Part shown: positions 27,672 through 34,878 of the stretch, piece after piece | How the letters are laid out: the number at the start of each line of letters is the position of its first letter | Position numbering within the stretch: position 1 is the stretch's first letter | Notes under the pieces: model-generated | Seen by the model: only the letters and a program-made list of their open reading frames with translations | Database searches by the model: none | Told to the model about the DNA's origin: nothing | From: Propioniferax innocua | GTDB taxonomy: Bacteria; Actinomycetota; Actinomycetes; Propionibacteriales; Propionibacteriaceae | Direction of reading: 5' to 3' | NCBI RefSeq assembly: GCF_006716235.1 | Contig: NZ_VFOR01000003.1 | Span: 55,028-119,027 of the forward strand | DNA length: 64,000 nucleotides | Translations under genes and position numbers: made by a program

Positions 27672-28922
27672 CTAATTCCTGATGTGCTGACGTACTTCGC
27701 TGGCGGCTCGAACTCCAGATGCATGAGCTTGATCCAAGAACGGAGCGCGTCCCTGTGCCTGGCTGGCTTCGCCGGCGAAGAACACCCGCTCTTCCCACGG
27801 TTGTCGCCATGTGGCGGCTGCGGCGGCCACTTCGGGCCCCGGTTTCGTGAAAGCACCGGCACGCCAGGGTCCCGAGGACCAATCCTCGATCAGTGGCGGA
27901 TCATCGGTGATCTTCAACGTGGGATCGAGGGCCGTCACAGCGCGCGTCAAGGCTGTCGGTGAGGACGCGAGAGCACGCAGTTTCGATGCCTGCGGCCCCT
28001 TGCTCACGGCCACGACATACTGCTGATTGCCGAGTACGGTGACGTGGCCCAAACCGCCGTCGCCGTCGAATGTGAAGCGTTCGCCGGTTGCGCGCTGTTC
28101 GAGTCGCAGAGCCACGACAACACCGTCGCCGGCCTCGAGTCGACCAGCTGCTGTGATACGCGAAGACGGTAGACCGGTGACCCTGAGAGTACCGTTGGCG
28201 ACCAGCGGCGGGGGGATGGTGATGACAACCTTGTCGGCGTCCACGACTCCGTGTTCCAGCACGAGTTGAACCCCATCATTGGTCAGACGGATCTCGTGAA
28301 CGGCATGGCTGAGGCGCACATCCAAGCCTGCGGCCCAACGATGCAAATGGGTTTCCAATCCCGTACCCGCTCGTAGTTGTTGATCGGAGGAGCCGGCGTA
28401 CCAGTCCTCGGTGCAGAACGAGCCGAGTGACGTATGGGCCACGGCGGTTGCAGTGTTCTGTTGGAACCATTCGATGAACACCTGCTGGTCAAGGCGGGAC
28501 ACTCGCGCCATGCGCAACGCTTGCTGTACGCTCACCGAGCCCATCCCCATCCCGGACAGTTGTTTGTGAATGTGTCTCAAGATGGTGAGGGTACGAAGGG
28601 GGGAGGAGACCTGGGTGTCCCCGGTCAGCGGGCGAGCGGCTCCATCGACCACGATCACTCCACGTTCGAGTGAGGTTGCCGCCGGGGAGCAGTCGCTGGC
28701 GAGCATCGCGTCATGGAGCAGCGGGTTGTCGGAGCCATGGATGACCTGGGCTCCGAGCTCCACGACAGGATCCGTTGTGGACTGTCCTTCCTGCGGACGT
28801 AGTGAGCGGACTCGACCGCCGATTCGGTTGGTCGCTTCCAACACGCTCACCTCGTGGTCGACCGCGAGACTTCCGGCACAGGTGAGGCCAGCCAGGCCGG
28901 CTCCCACGACCACGATCTTCAT
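27672..28922 (-). CDS. FAD-dependent amine oxidase/NAD(P)-binding flavoprotein
   Basis: This 416-residue flavoprotein has the N-terminal dinucleotide-binding motif VVVGAGLAGLTCAGSL and the family segment EATNRIGGRVRS. A C-terminal FAD-binding motif VFFAGEASQAQGRAPFLDQA follows, the pattern of monoamine oxidase-like enzymes. In a RiPP island it may oxidise an amine such as the peptide N-terminus, or desaturate a residue; this is inference. ATG at 28922 starts directly at MKIVVVGAG and has AAAGG upstream. A start at 28952 would overlap the P450 gene. Confidence 0.85.
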   Translation of the reverse strand: MKIVVVGAGLAGLTCAGSLAVDHEVSVLEATNRIGGRVRSLRPQEGQSTTDPVVELGAQVIHGSDNPLLHDAMLASDCSPAATSLERGVIVVDGAARPLTGDTQVSSPLRTLTILRHIHKQLSGMGMGSVSVQQALRMARVSRLDQQVFIEWFQQNTATAVAHTSLGSFCTEDWYAGSSDQQLRAGTGLETHLHRWAAGLDVRLSHAVHEIRLTNDGVQLVLEHGVVDADKVVITIPPPLVANGTLRVTGLPSSRITAAGRLEAGDGVVVALRLEQRATGERFTFDGDGGLGHVTVLGNQQYVVAVSKGPQASKLRALASSPTALTRAVTALDPTLKITDDPPLIEDWSSGPWRAGAFTKPGPEVAAAAATWRQPWEERVFFAGEASQAQGRAPFLDQAHASGVRAASEVRQHIRN

Positions 28923-28936
28923 CCGACCATGACCTT

Positions 28937-30091
28937 TCACCGTGCTGCCCATCGCAGGGCAGCCGGTCGCATGCGGCGGGGGAAGGGCTCAGAGGTCCAC
29001 GACGAATCACCTTCCAACACGAACTCGTGCCATCGGTCGAGCATGGCTGTCCAGATTGTCGGGAGTGCGATGCGGGTCAACGCCGCTCCCATGCAGTAGT
29101 GCGCGCCATGACCGAATCCCAGAGGCCGGCCTTGTTCGCGACTGGGATCGAAGAGAGAAGGGTTCTCGAACTGTTCCGGATCGTGGTTGGCAGCGCCAAG
29201 GTGCACCAAGCAGCGTTGTCCACCACGAACGGTTCCGGAAGGCAGATCGATGTCTTGCAGGGCTTGGCGCGCGGCGAAAGGAACGGGGCTCTGCCACCGC
29301 ACGAGTTCTTCGAGAAACGCTGTTGGCGCTTCGAGCATCTTGCTGCGTAGCTCGGGGTCCCTTGCAAGCATGAGACCCGAGGTGACCAAATCGGTGAGGG
29401 GACTGAACCCACCGATTATGCACAGCCCCATTGTTGCCGCCTTCTCCTGCGACGAGAGTCGTGGATCTGTGGCGAATCGCTCTGCTGGGCACTGTGGCTC
29501 GGAAACGTCCGCCAGTGTCGCCACGTGGCTGGTCGTCCACCGATCCACCATCGTCGAGGCGGCCACCGTCTGCAACCGCAGGGCGGGTTGGGGCAGTGGG
29601 TTGAGTACGAGTCGCGAGGCTCTCACCATCTGGAGGAACTTCGCGGACAACTCGGTCGTGAGGACGGCAGCCAACGCGGCGGCAGCGGTGTGGTCCGCGA
29701 GTACCTTGTCAACCGGGCCTTCGTTGCCAACGACCGAATCGATGGACGCTTCAACTGAACGGGCGATCTGTGGACGCATGGTTGCGACAGCGGCTGGCCC
29801 CAGCAACGCTTGGGCGGGAGCTCGGAGACGGGCTTGTTCGGCGCCGTCAGTGGTGAGCATGGAAGTAACAACCCCGCCTGCGTCTCGTCGATCCTGCTGG
29901 GCTTGCTCGGCCGACATGTTTGGAGAGCTGAGGGCGGCCATCACGTCGCGATGACGTGTGATCACCAGCAATCCGCTGGCCGGGTCCAGATGTAGGGGAT
30001 CTTCACGCTGAAGTCGATGCCACGTCGGTATCGGGTTGCGAAGAGTTTGGGGGGCCCAGATTCCAGCCCGTTTGGTGGCATCAGCGGACAC
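28937..30091 (-). CDS. Cytochrome P450 (first of two), atypical I-helix
   Basis: This 384-residue soluble P450 has the heme-cysteine motif GFGHGAHYCMG (cysteine near residue 333) and the ExxR motif in EELVRW. The I-helix segment reads IIGGFSPLTDLV where most P450s have AGxxT with an acid-alcohol pair, so proton delivery, and perhaps the reaction type, may differ. The GTG at 30091 overlaps the ABC permease gene by 11 bp. It lies in the precursor-3 operon with a Rieske oxygenase and a flavin oxidase. The substrate is unknown; a modified polyazole peptide is the natural guess. Confidence 0.88.
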   Translation of the reverse strand: MSADATKRAGIWAPQTLRNPIPTWHRLQREDPLHLDPASGLLVITRHRDVMAALSSPNMSAEQAQQDRRDAGGVVTSMLTTDGAEQARLRAPAQALLGPAAVATMRPQIARSVEASIDSVVGNEGPVDKVLADHTAAAALAAVLTTELSAKFLQMVRASRLVLNPLPQPALRLQTVAASTMVDRWTTSHVATLADVSEPQCPAERFATDPRLSSQEKAATMGLCIIGGFSPLTDLVTSGLMLARDPELRSKMLEAPTAFLEELVRWQSPVPFAARQALQDIDLPSGTVRGGQRCLVHLGAANHDPEQFENPSLFDPSREQGRPLGFGHGAHYCMGAALTRIALPTIWTAMLDRWHEFVLEGDSSWTSEPFPRRMRPAALRWAAR

Positions 30092-30938
30092 GGGGCCCTC
30101 GCCACTTGAACGTGATAGCGGTGAGGAAGGTGCCGAGGATGATCCAAGCCACCAGGGTGACCACGATTCCTTGGAGATTCCAGACTCCGCCAGCTTCCAC
30201 GGCCTTGAACGTGTCCGGAAGGAAGACGTGTCGGAAGCCGCGGGTCATGGGAGCCAGGGGAAAGACGGAGGCGATGGTTTGCATCCACCCTGGAAGCATG
30301 TGGAAGGGGTAGAAGACGCCGGAGATGAACTGGAGGATCATGAAAGGTGGAGTCGTGACTGCGGCTGCGGACTTCGCATTGGGAATCAGCGCGCAGTAGG
30401 CGAAACCCGCCATCGTGCAGGCCGCTGTGCCGAGCAACAACACCCAGATGAATGTGCCCCACAGTGCGGCTGTCGCCGGCAGGTCCAGCTGGAACAACAG
30501 CACAGCCACAAGCAACAGGAGAGCGACCTCCAACACCGTTGTGATGAGGACCATCAGTACCTTGCCGATGAAGTAGGCCGATTTCGGCATGGGTGAGGAG
30601 GCCATCCGGCGGATGATGCCGTGCTCTCGTTCGATGACGACGCTGATCGTCAAGCCGCTGAAGGCTGTGCTCATGGCGCCAGCAGCAATGATGCCGCTGA
30701 TGAACACTTGGCGGAAGTCGACGTCGGTTCCCTCAACCGGGCCTGAGAACACAGATCCGAAGATCAGCATGAGCAGCAGGGGCAGTGACACGGTGAAGAC
30801 GAGCGATTGAGGATTGCGGATGAAGCCCAGAAGCTCCACCTTGATTCGCGCAAGGGTGGCAGGCACGATGCCAGGCATGCTCGGTTCGTCGGCGTGGACC
30901 GCGGCCACGTTCGCGAGTTGGGCAGTCATCTCTTTCAC
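30081..30938 (-). CDS. ABC-2 type transporter permease
   Basis: This 285-residue membrane protein has about six membrane segments in the ABC2_membrane pattern, with IEREHGIIRRMASSPM in the cytosolic loop and the family-typical PLAPMTRGFRHVFL near the C-terminus. It pairs with the ATPase gene immediately upstream (GTGA overlap of 4 bp). DrrB-like exporters in antibiotic clusters usually give self-resistance or export. It is the second export system of the island, separate from the NHLM set. Confidence 0.9.
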   Translation of the reverse strand: MKEMTAQLANVAAVHADEPSMPGIVPATLARIKVELLGFIRNPQSLVFTVSLPLLLMLIFGSVFSGPVEGTDVDFRQVFISGIIAAGAMSTAFSGLTISVVIEREHGIIRRMASSPMPKSAYFIGKVLMVLITTVLEVALLLLVAVLLFQLDLPATAALWGTFIWVLLLGTAACTMAGFAYCALIPNAKSAAAVTTPPFMILQFISGVFYPFHMLPGWMQTIASVFPLAPMTRGFRHVFLPDTFKAVEAGGVWNLQGIVVTLVAWIILGTFLTAITFKWRGPRVR

Positions 30939-31852
30939 TCCGTCTTCTCGAGGGATACGAGGGCAAGATAGGTGTCTTCCAGCGTGGGACGTTTCACGAT
31001 GAGGCCAGGGACTTCATCGTGTCCGCGTTCCTTGGCCCATGACGCGAGCTCCTGGACGACGCGGGTCGGCTGGTCCGTGGCGAGCGACACTCGGCCGGTG
31101 TGATCGTTGAAGGGGACAGCCAGTTCCTTCGGGAGCCGAGGCTCGTCCTTGTCGATTGGATCGCAGATGACCTGGGTGGTGTGACCGGCGAGCGTCGTGA
31201 GTTCGCTCAAGGTACCGACCTGACGCATGCGTCCACGCGCGATGATGCCAGCCCTGTCGGCGAGTGCTTCGGCCTCGTCCAGATAGTGCGTGGTGAGCAC
31301 TGTGGTCACGTTGCGTTCCTTGAAGAAGCGCACCAGATCCCAAGCTTGGCGACGCGCTTCAGGGTCCAAGCCAGTGGTTGGCTCATCGAGGAACAGCACG
31401 TCGGGTCGGCCGGCCATTCCCACAGCAACGTCGAGCCGACGTCGCTGACCTCCGGACATCGAGGATGCTCGGGAGCGGCTCTTCGCGGTCAGTCCCACCA
31501 TCTCGATGAGTTCATCAGGGTCGAAGGGGTTCGGGTAGAACGCTGTGAAGTGCGAGACGACTTCGCGCACGGTGAGTTCTGCGAAGTCGGCCGTGTTCTG
31601 CGGGACAACGCCGACTCGTGCTCGCCAAGCTCGGCGGTCCTTCCCGGGATCCTCTCCGAGGATGGAGACCTCGCCCGAGGTGCGGGTGCGGGTACCCACC
31701 ATGATCTCCACGGCGGTGGTCTTGCCTGCACCGTTCGGGCCCAATAGTGCGAACACTTCTCCGCGGTGGACGACCATGTCCAACCCGTCCACCGCGTTGA
31801 AATCGCCGTAGGTCTTGACGAGTTGTTTGACCTCGATCGGATTCTCGCTCAT
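30935..31852 (-). CDS. ABC transporter ATP-binding protein (DrrA-like)
   Basis: This ATPase of about 305 residues has Walker A GPNGAGKTT, signature SGGQRRRLDVA, Walker B DVLFLDEPTTGLD and the H-loop TTHYLDEA, followed by a C-terminal accessory region typical of DrrA-type exporters. ATG at 31852 has GAGGAG 5 nt upstream; GTG at 31858 is an alternative. It lies 22 bp after precursor 3 and is coupled to its permease. Export of, or immunity to, the mature product is inferred. Confidence 0.92.
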   Translation of the reverse strand: MSENPIEVKQLVKTYGDFNAVDGLDMVVHRGEVFALLGPNGAGKTTAVEIMVGTRTRTSGEVSILGEDPGKDRRAWRARVGVVPQNTADFAELTVREVVSHFTAFYPNPFDPDELIEMVGLTAKSRSRASSMSGGQRRRLDVAVGMAGRPDVLFLDEPTTGLDPEARRQAWDLVRFFKERNVTTVLTTHYLDEAEALADRAGIIARGRMRQVGTLSELTTLAGHTTQVICDPIDKDEPRLPKELAVPFNDHTGRVSLATDQPTRVVQELASWAKERGHDEVPGLIVKRPTLEDTYLALVSLEKTE

Positions 31853-31874
31853 CGTCACTCCTCGTTGCTTGGCA

Positions 31875-32243
31875 TCAGATGCTGCAGCAGCACGGGCAAC
31901 AGCAGCAGTGCCCGGCCACGTTGATTTGGCTCAGCTCGGACACGTCCAGCGGACTGGACGGGATCTGTGGAACGTTGGGGATGACGAGCCGACAAACGCC
32001 GTTGGTGTGTCCCTCCACCCATGCCTGGTAGTGCTCGCGCAGTTTGGTGGCTTCGGGCTCAGGACTCGCTGTGGTGGAGGGTTCGAAGCTTATGGTCACG
32101 TCTGCCGATTCGGGGACGATGAGGCCCTTTTCCGCCAGGGCATCCCGTGGGGAATCGCGGAGCTTCTCGGCGTAGTCGTCGTCGGACCAGAACTGCACGA
32201 GCACTGCCGCATAGAGCCGTATGAACTCTTCCTCCGCGATCAC
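31875..32243 (-). CDS. NHLP-type TOMM precursor peptide 3, core HCCCCPCCCSI
   Basis: This 122-residue precursor heads the minus-strand tailoring operon. The leader has the NHLP pattern (YAEKLRDSPRDALAEKGLIV, then PESADVTI), and its last residues are SQINVAG. The core HCCCCPCCCSI copies the CCCCPCCCC plan of precursor 1, with the last cysteine changed to serine (AGC against TGC). The cleavage site reads AG in place of GG. I chose GTG at 32243 because AGAGGGA lies 5 nt upstream and the paralogues begin at the same leader position. The longer frame to 32696 crosses the divergent P450 start. Confidence 0.88.
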   Translation of the reverse strand: MIAEEEFIRLYAAVLVQFWSDDDYAEKLRDSPRDALAEKGLIVPESADVTISFEPSTTASPEPEATKLREHYQAWVEGHTNGVCRLVIPNVPQIPSSPLDVSELSQINVAGHCCCCPCCCSI

Positions 32244-32477
32244 GCTGTCCCTCTCGTCTTGCCATGTGTCGGCACCTGCCCAAGCCTCGCCGGAGCACTG
32301 GGCCCCAACAAGTGCATTCGGTACTGAAGGGGTACGTAACTTCGCTGCCGCGTTCGGCTCGATGCGTACGGTGCACGCAGTGGTGAAGGTGAACAGTCGG
32401 AGAACGATTCGCATTGGACGATTCCGCATACGCAGGGGTGCTCGGAGCCCTTCCCAAACCCGCATGCCAGTGGATGA
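32244..32477. promoter_or_regulatory. Divergent control region of the two large island operons
   Basis: These 234 bp separate precursor 3 (minus) from the second P450 (plus) and must contain both operon promoters. No consensus -35/-10 pair can be defended. It contains TACGTA (32333-32338) and CGGTGCACG (around 32371), each shared with another control region of the island, which makes it a candidate target for the LuxR-type regulator. Confidence 0.4.
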
Positions 32478-33818
32478 ATGGTGGTCATGCAGCAACCAGC
32501 CGAAGCGCCCGCTTCTCGGGGAATGTGCTCCCCACGGACCGCGTCGGAACACAGCCGTGTCCCGACGCGTGCTGTGAGCCTCGACGAGGTGCGGAACCAC
32601 CCATTGCGCTTCCTCGCGGAACAGGCCGGGTATGGAGACCTCTCTGTATACGAGGCCGGCGGAGAGCAGATCGTTCTCGCCAACCATCCCGACCACGTCA
32701 AACAGGTCCTCGGCTCCGCGGCCGGGTGTTTCACGAAGGCAGGCACGCCGGATGATCTATTGCTGCGTGGTCTCGTCGGAGAAGGCCTGCTCACCGCAGA
32801 AGCCGGTCCTTGGCGGCGTCAACGGAGCGTTCTGGCTCCCATGTTTCGTCGAGCGCGGGTGGTACCAGCCGCCGAACGCATTCTTGACATCGCCGAGTCG
32901 CTCACAGAGGCATGGGAGCGTGAGCCCGGCGCGCGCTGTGTGGACGGCGAAATGTCCAGCGTCGCGCTGGACGTGCTGGTAGGGGTGCTGCTCGACGTCG
33001 ATGCGGCCACCATTGGACCGGCGTTCGGGGAGGCCGTTGCCGAGCTCAATGCCCATCTTGGGAGAGGTGCCAACCGGACCGGAACTCCCCCTCAAAAGGT
33101 GAGTGAGGCACGACGGTTGATTCGTGCCATCGCAGGCGCGTTGATCCAGTCCGGCGCCTACCGGAGTGATGGACCCGAGTCGAACATGCACGAGTTGATG
33201 CGTCTTCACCGCGGGCCCGACCTGGCCGATCAGGTGCTCACGCTGATCATGGCAGGTCACGAAACGACAGCTCGGGCGATGAGTTGGACACTGCTGTTGT
33301 TGGCACGACACGAAGACGTGCAGGAGCAGGTTCGCACCGAGGCACGCCAGGTTCTGGGCAGGGAAGGCTCAATACGCGACAAGGTCGCCCAGATGCCACT
33401 CACCGAGGCCGTGGTGCGCGAGTCGATGCGGTTGTTCCCTCCAGTTTGGTCCATGAGTCGTCGCTCCACGACGGAGACGTCCATCGGGGGGATCGAGATT
33501 GCTTCGGGGACGCTCGTGGTGCTCAGCCAATGGCTGCAGCATCACGATGCTCGGTGGTGGGACGATCCATATGAGTTCAAGCCCGAGCGGTTCCTTGAAG
33601 CGGGCCCCTTGCCTGCCGCCTACTTCCCGTTCGGAGCCGGGGATCGCATTTGCATTGGGCAACATCTGGCCCTGATGGAAGTCGTGTTGGTGGTGGCTAC
33701 GATCCTGCGACGCTTGCGCTTGCGTGCGGTGGGCCCCATGCCGGTCCCCGAAGCCCTGATCAGCCTGCGGCCGGCAGACGGGGCTCGTGTCATTGTGGAA
33801 ACGGAGCGCGGGATATGA
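32478..33818 (+). CDS. Cytochrome P450 (second), canonical
   Basis: This P450 of about 446 residues has an I-helix MAGHETTARA with the usual acid-threonine pair, the ExxR motif in ESMRLFPP, and the heme motif FPFGAGDRICIG with the cysteine near residue 392. It resembles CYP102/CYP4-like class enzymes. ATG at 32478 and ATG at 32487 are both possible; neither ribosome site is strong. It opens the plus-strand operon containing the methyltransferase, cyclodehydratase, dehydrogenase and NHLM exporter, and its stop overlaps the methyltransferase start. The likely role is oxidative tailoring of the azole peptide; the exact reaction is unknown. Confidence 0.9.
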   Translation: MVVMQQPAEAPASRGMCSPRTASEHSRVPTRAVSLDEVRNHPLRFLAEQAGYGDLSVYEAGGEQIVLANHPDHVKQVLGSAAGCFTKAGTPDDLLLRGLVGEGLLTAEAGPWRRQRSVLAPMFRRARVVPAAERILDIAESLTEAWEREPGARCVDGEMSSVALDVLVGVLLDVDAATIGPAFGEAVAELNAHLGRGANRTGTPPQKVSEARRLIRAIAGALIQSGAYRSDGPESNMHELMRLHRGPDLADQVLTLIMAGHETTARAMSWTLLLLARHEDVQEQVRTEARQVLGREGSIRDKVAQMPLTEAVVRESMRLFPPVWSMSRRSTTETSIGGIEIASGTLVVLSQWLQHHDARWWDDPYEFKPERFLEAGPLPAAYFPFGAGDRICIGQHLALMEVVLVVATILRRLRLRAVGPMPVPEALISLRPADGARVIVETERGI

Positions 33819-34648
33819 GTTACGACCCCAAGGATATGGGGCCCAGTCTGGCATGGGAACTGCGTCGGCTGGAACGTCAAGCGGAACTGTCGTTCGAAGC
33901 CGAACTGAGAATCCTGGAGAAGCTGCTCACAGGACGCACGCCATCCCGAGTGTTGGATCTTGGGTGCGGCTCGGGGGCTTTCACCCGTCGACTGCGGGAC
34001 GCCTGGCCGGCTACCACCGTGGTAGGGGCCGATATCGACGGCGACATGTTGGCGCTGGTGGCCGAACCCACCAAGCTCATCGGACCCGACGAGACGTTGG
34101 TGCATGAATCGGAATCGGCCTACGAACTCATCATCATCCGATACGTGGCCCAGCATCTGTCCCCAGAGAGCCGTGGATCGATGTGGGCTCGTTGCCGGGC
34201 TGCCTTGGCCGAAGGCGGCCATGTGGTGGTGATTGATGTCGATGACTCCGATTGGGGAACCGTCCAGCCTCAGGACCACACTCTGGAGCCGATCTATCAA
34301 CGCATCTCCGCATTCCAAACGCGCGGTGGGAGCGACAGATCAGTGGTCGGCCATCTGCCCGACGAGCTCAAGGCCGCTGGCTTCATCGAAGTCAGCCGGG
34401 TAAGGGATCACGTGGCTTCGTCAACCCGTCCGATCGACGATTTCGAGCCTCATCTGTCACCCACCCGACATGCCGGCCTAGTCGTGCAAAAGGTTCTGTC
34501 CTTGGCGGAGATGGCACGGCTTGCAGCTGCATGGCAGTCGGTTCGCTCCGATCCCGATGCCTTCATCTCCCTCAACATCCACGCTGTCCACGCCACCAAC
34601 CCGAGCCAAACCACGTCAGTCCACACAAGACCGGAAGGGGTCATGTAA
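33815..34648 (+). CDS. SAM-dependent class I methyltransferase
   Basis: This 277-residue enzyme has the SAM-binding motif VLDLGCGSGAFTRRL (about 49-63), motif II ADIDGDM and a motif IV-like HVVVIDVDDSDWG. It overlaps the P450 gene by 4 bp (ATGA). Candidate methylation sites are the peptide N-terminus, as in plantazolicin, a C-terminal carboxylate, or a hydroxyl made by the oxygenases. The choice is not decidable here. Confidence 0.85.
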   Translation: MSYDPKDMGPSLAWELRRLERQAELSFEAELRILEKLLTGRTPSRVLDLGCGSGAFTRRLRDAWPATTVVGADIDGDMLALVAEPTKLIGPDETLVHESESAYELIIIRYVAQHLSPESRGSMWARCRAALAEGGHVVVIDVDDSDWGTVQPQDHTLEPIYQRISAFQTRGGSDRSVVGHLPDELKAAGFIEVSRVRDHVASSTRPIDDFEPHLSPTRHAGLVVQKVLSLAEMARLAAAWQSVRSDPDAFISLNIHAVHATNPSQTTSVHTRPEGVM

Positions 34649-34833
34649 TGAATGCCAACCTGCGAATCTTCATCGCAATCTTCTTCTTCATCAGCGGCAT
34701 CGTCGGGGTGGTGCTCTCGGTGGTCAATTTCAACCAGCAACCGATGGCCGTTGCACCCGGAACCATCTTCGGCGTCGTAGGGCTCGTGGCCTTGGTGGCC
34801 GGCTGGCTGCTGGTCCGCAAGCCCCGGTACTGA
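34648..34833 (+). CDS. 61-residue two-helix membrane protein
   Basis: This tiny protein has two hydrophobic segments, IFIAIFFFISGIVGVVLSVV and TIFGVVGLVALVAGWLLV, joined by a short NFNQQPMAVAPG loop, and ends in RKPRY. It overlaps the methyltransferase stop by one base and precedes the cyclodehydratase by 45 bp, so it is firmly inside the operon. I do not recognise a family. An immunity protein or membrane scaffold for the biosynthetic enzymes would fit. Confidence 0.75.
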   Translation: MNANLRIFIAIFFFISGIVGVVLSVVNFNQQPMAVAPGTIFGVVGLVALVAGWLLVRKPRY

Positions 34834-34878
34834 GATCGCCCCACACACCAATAGACACAAGTAAGGAAGTTCGTCAGC

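Noticed and set aside
31875..32696. A 273-residue protein extending precursor 3 to 32696.
   Set aside because: The extra N-terminus overlaps the divergent P450 start and control region and resembles nothing. GTG 32243 has a ribosome site and aligns with the paralogue leaders.
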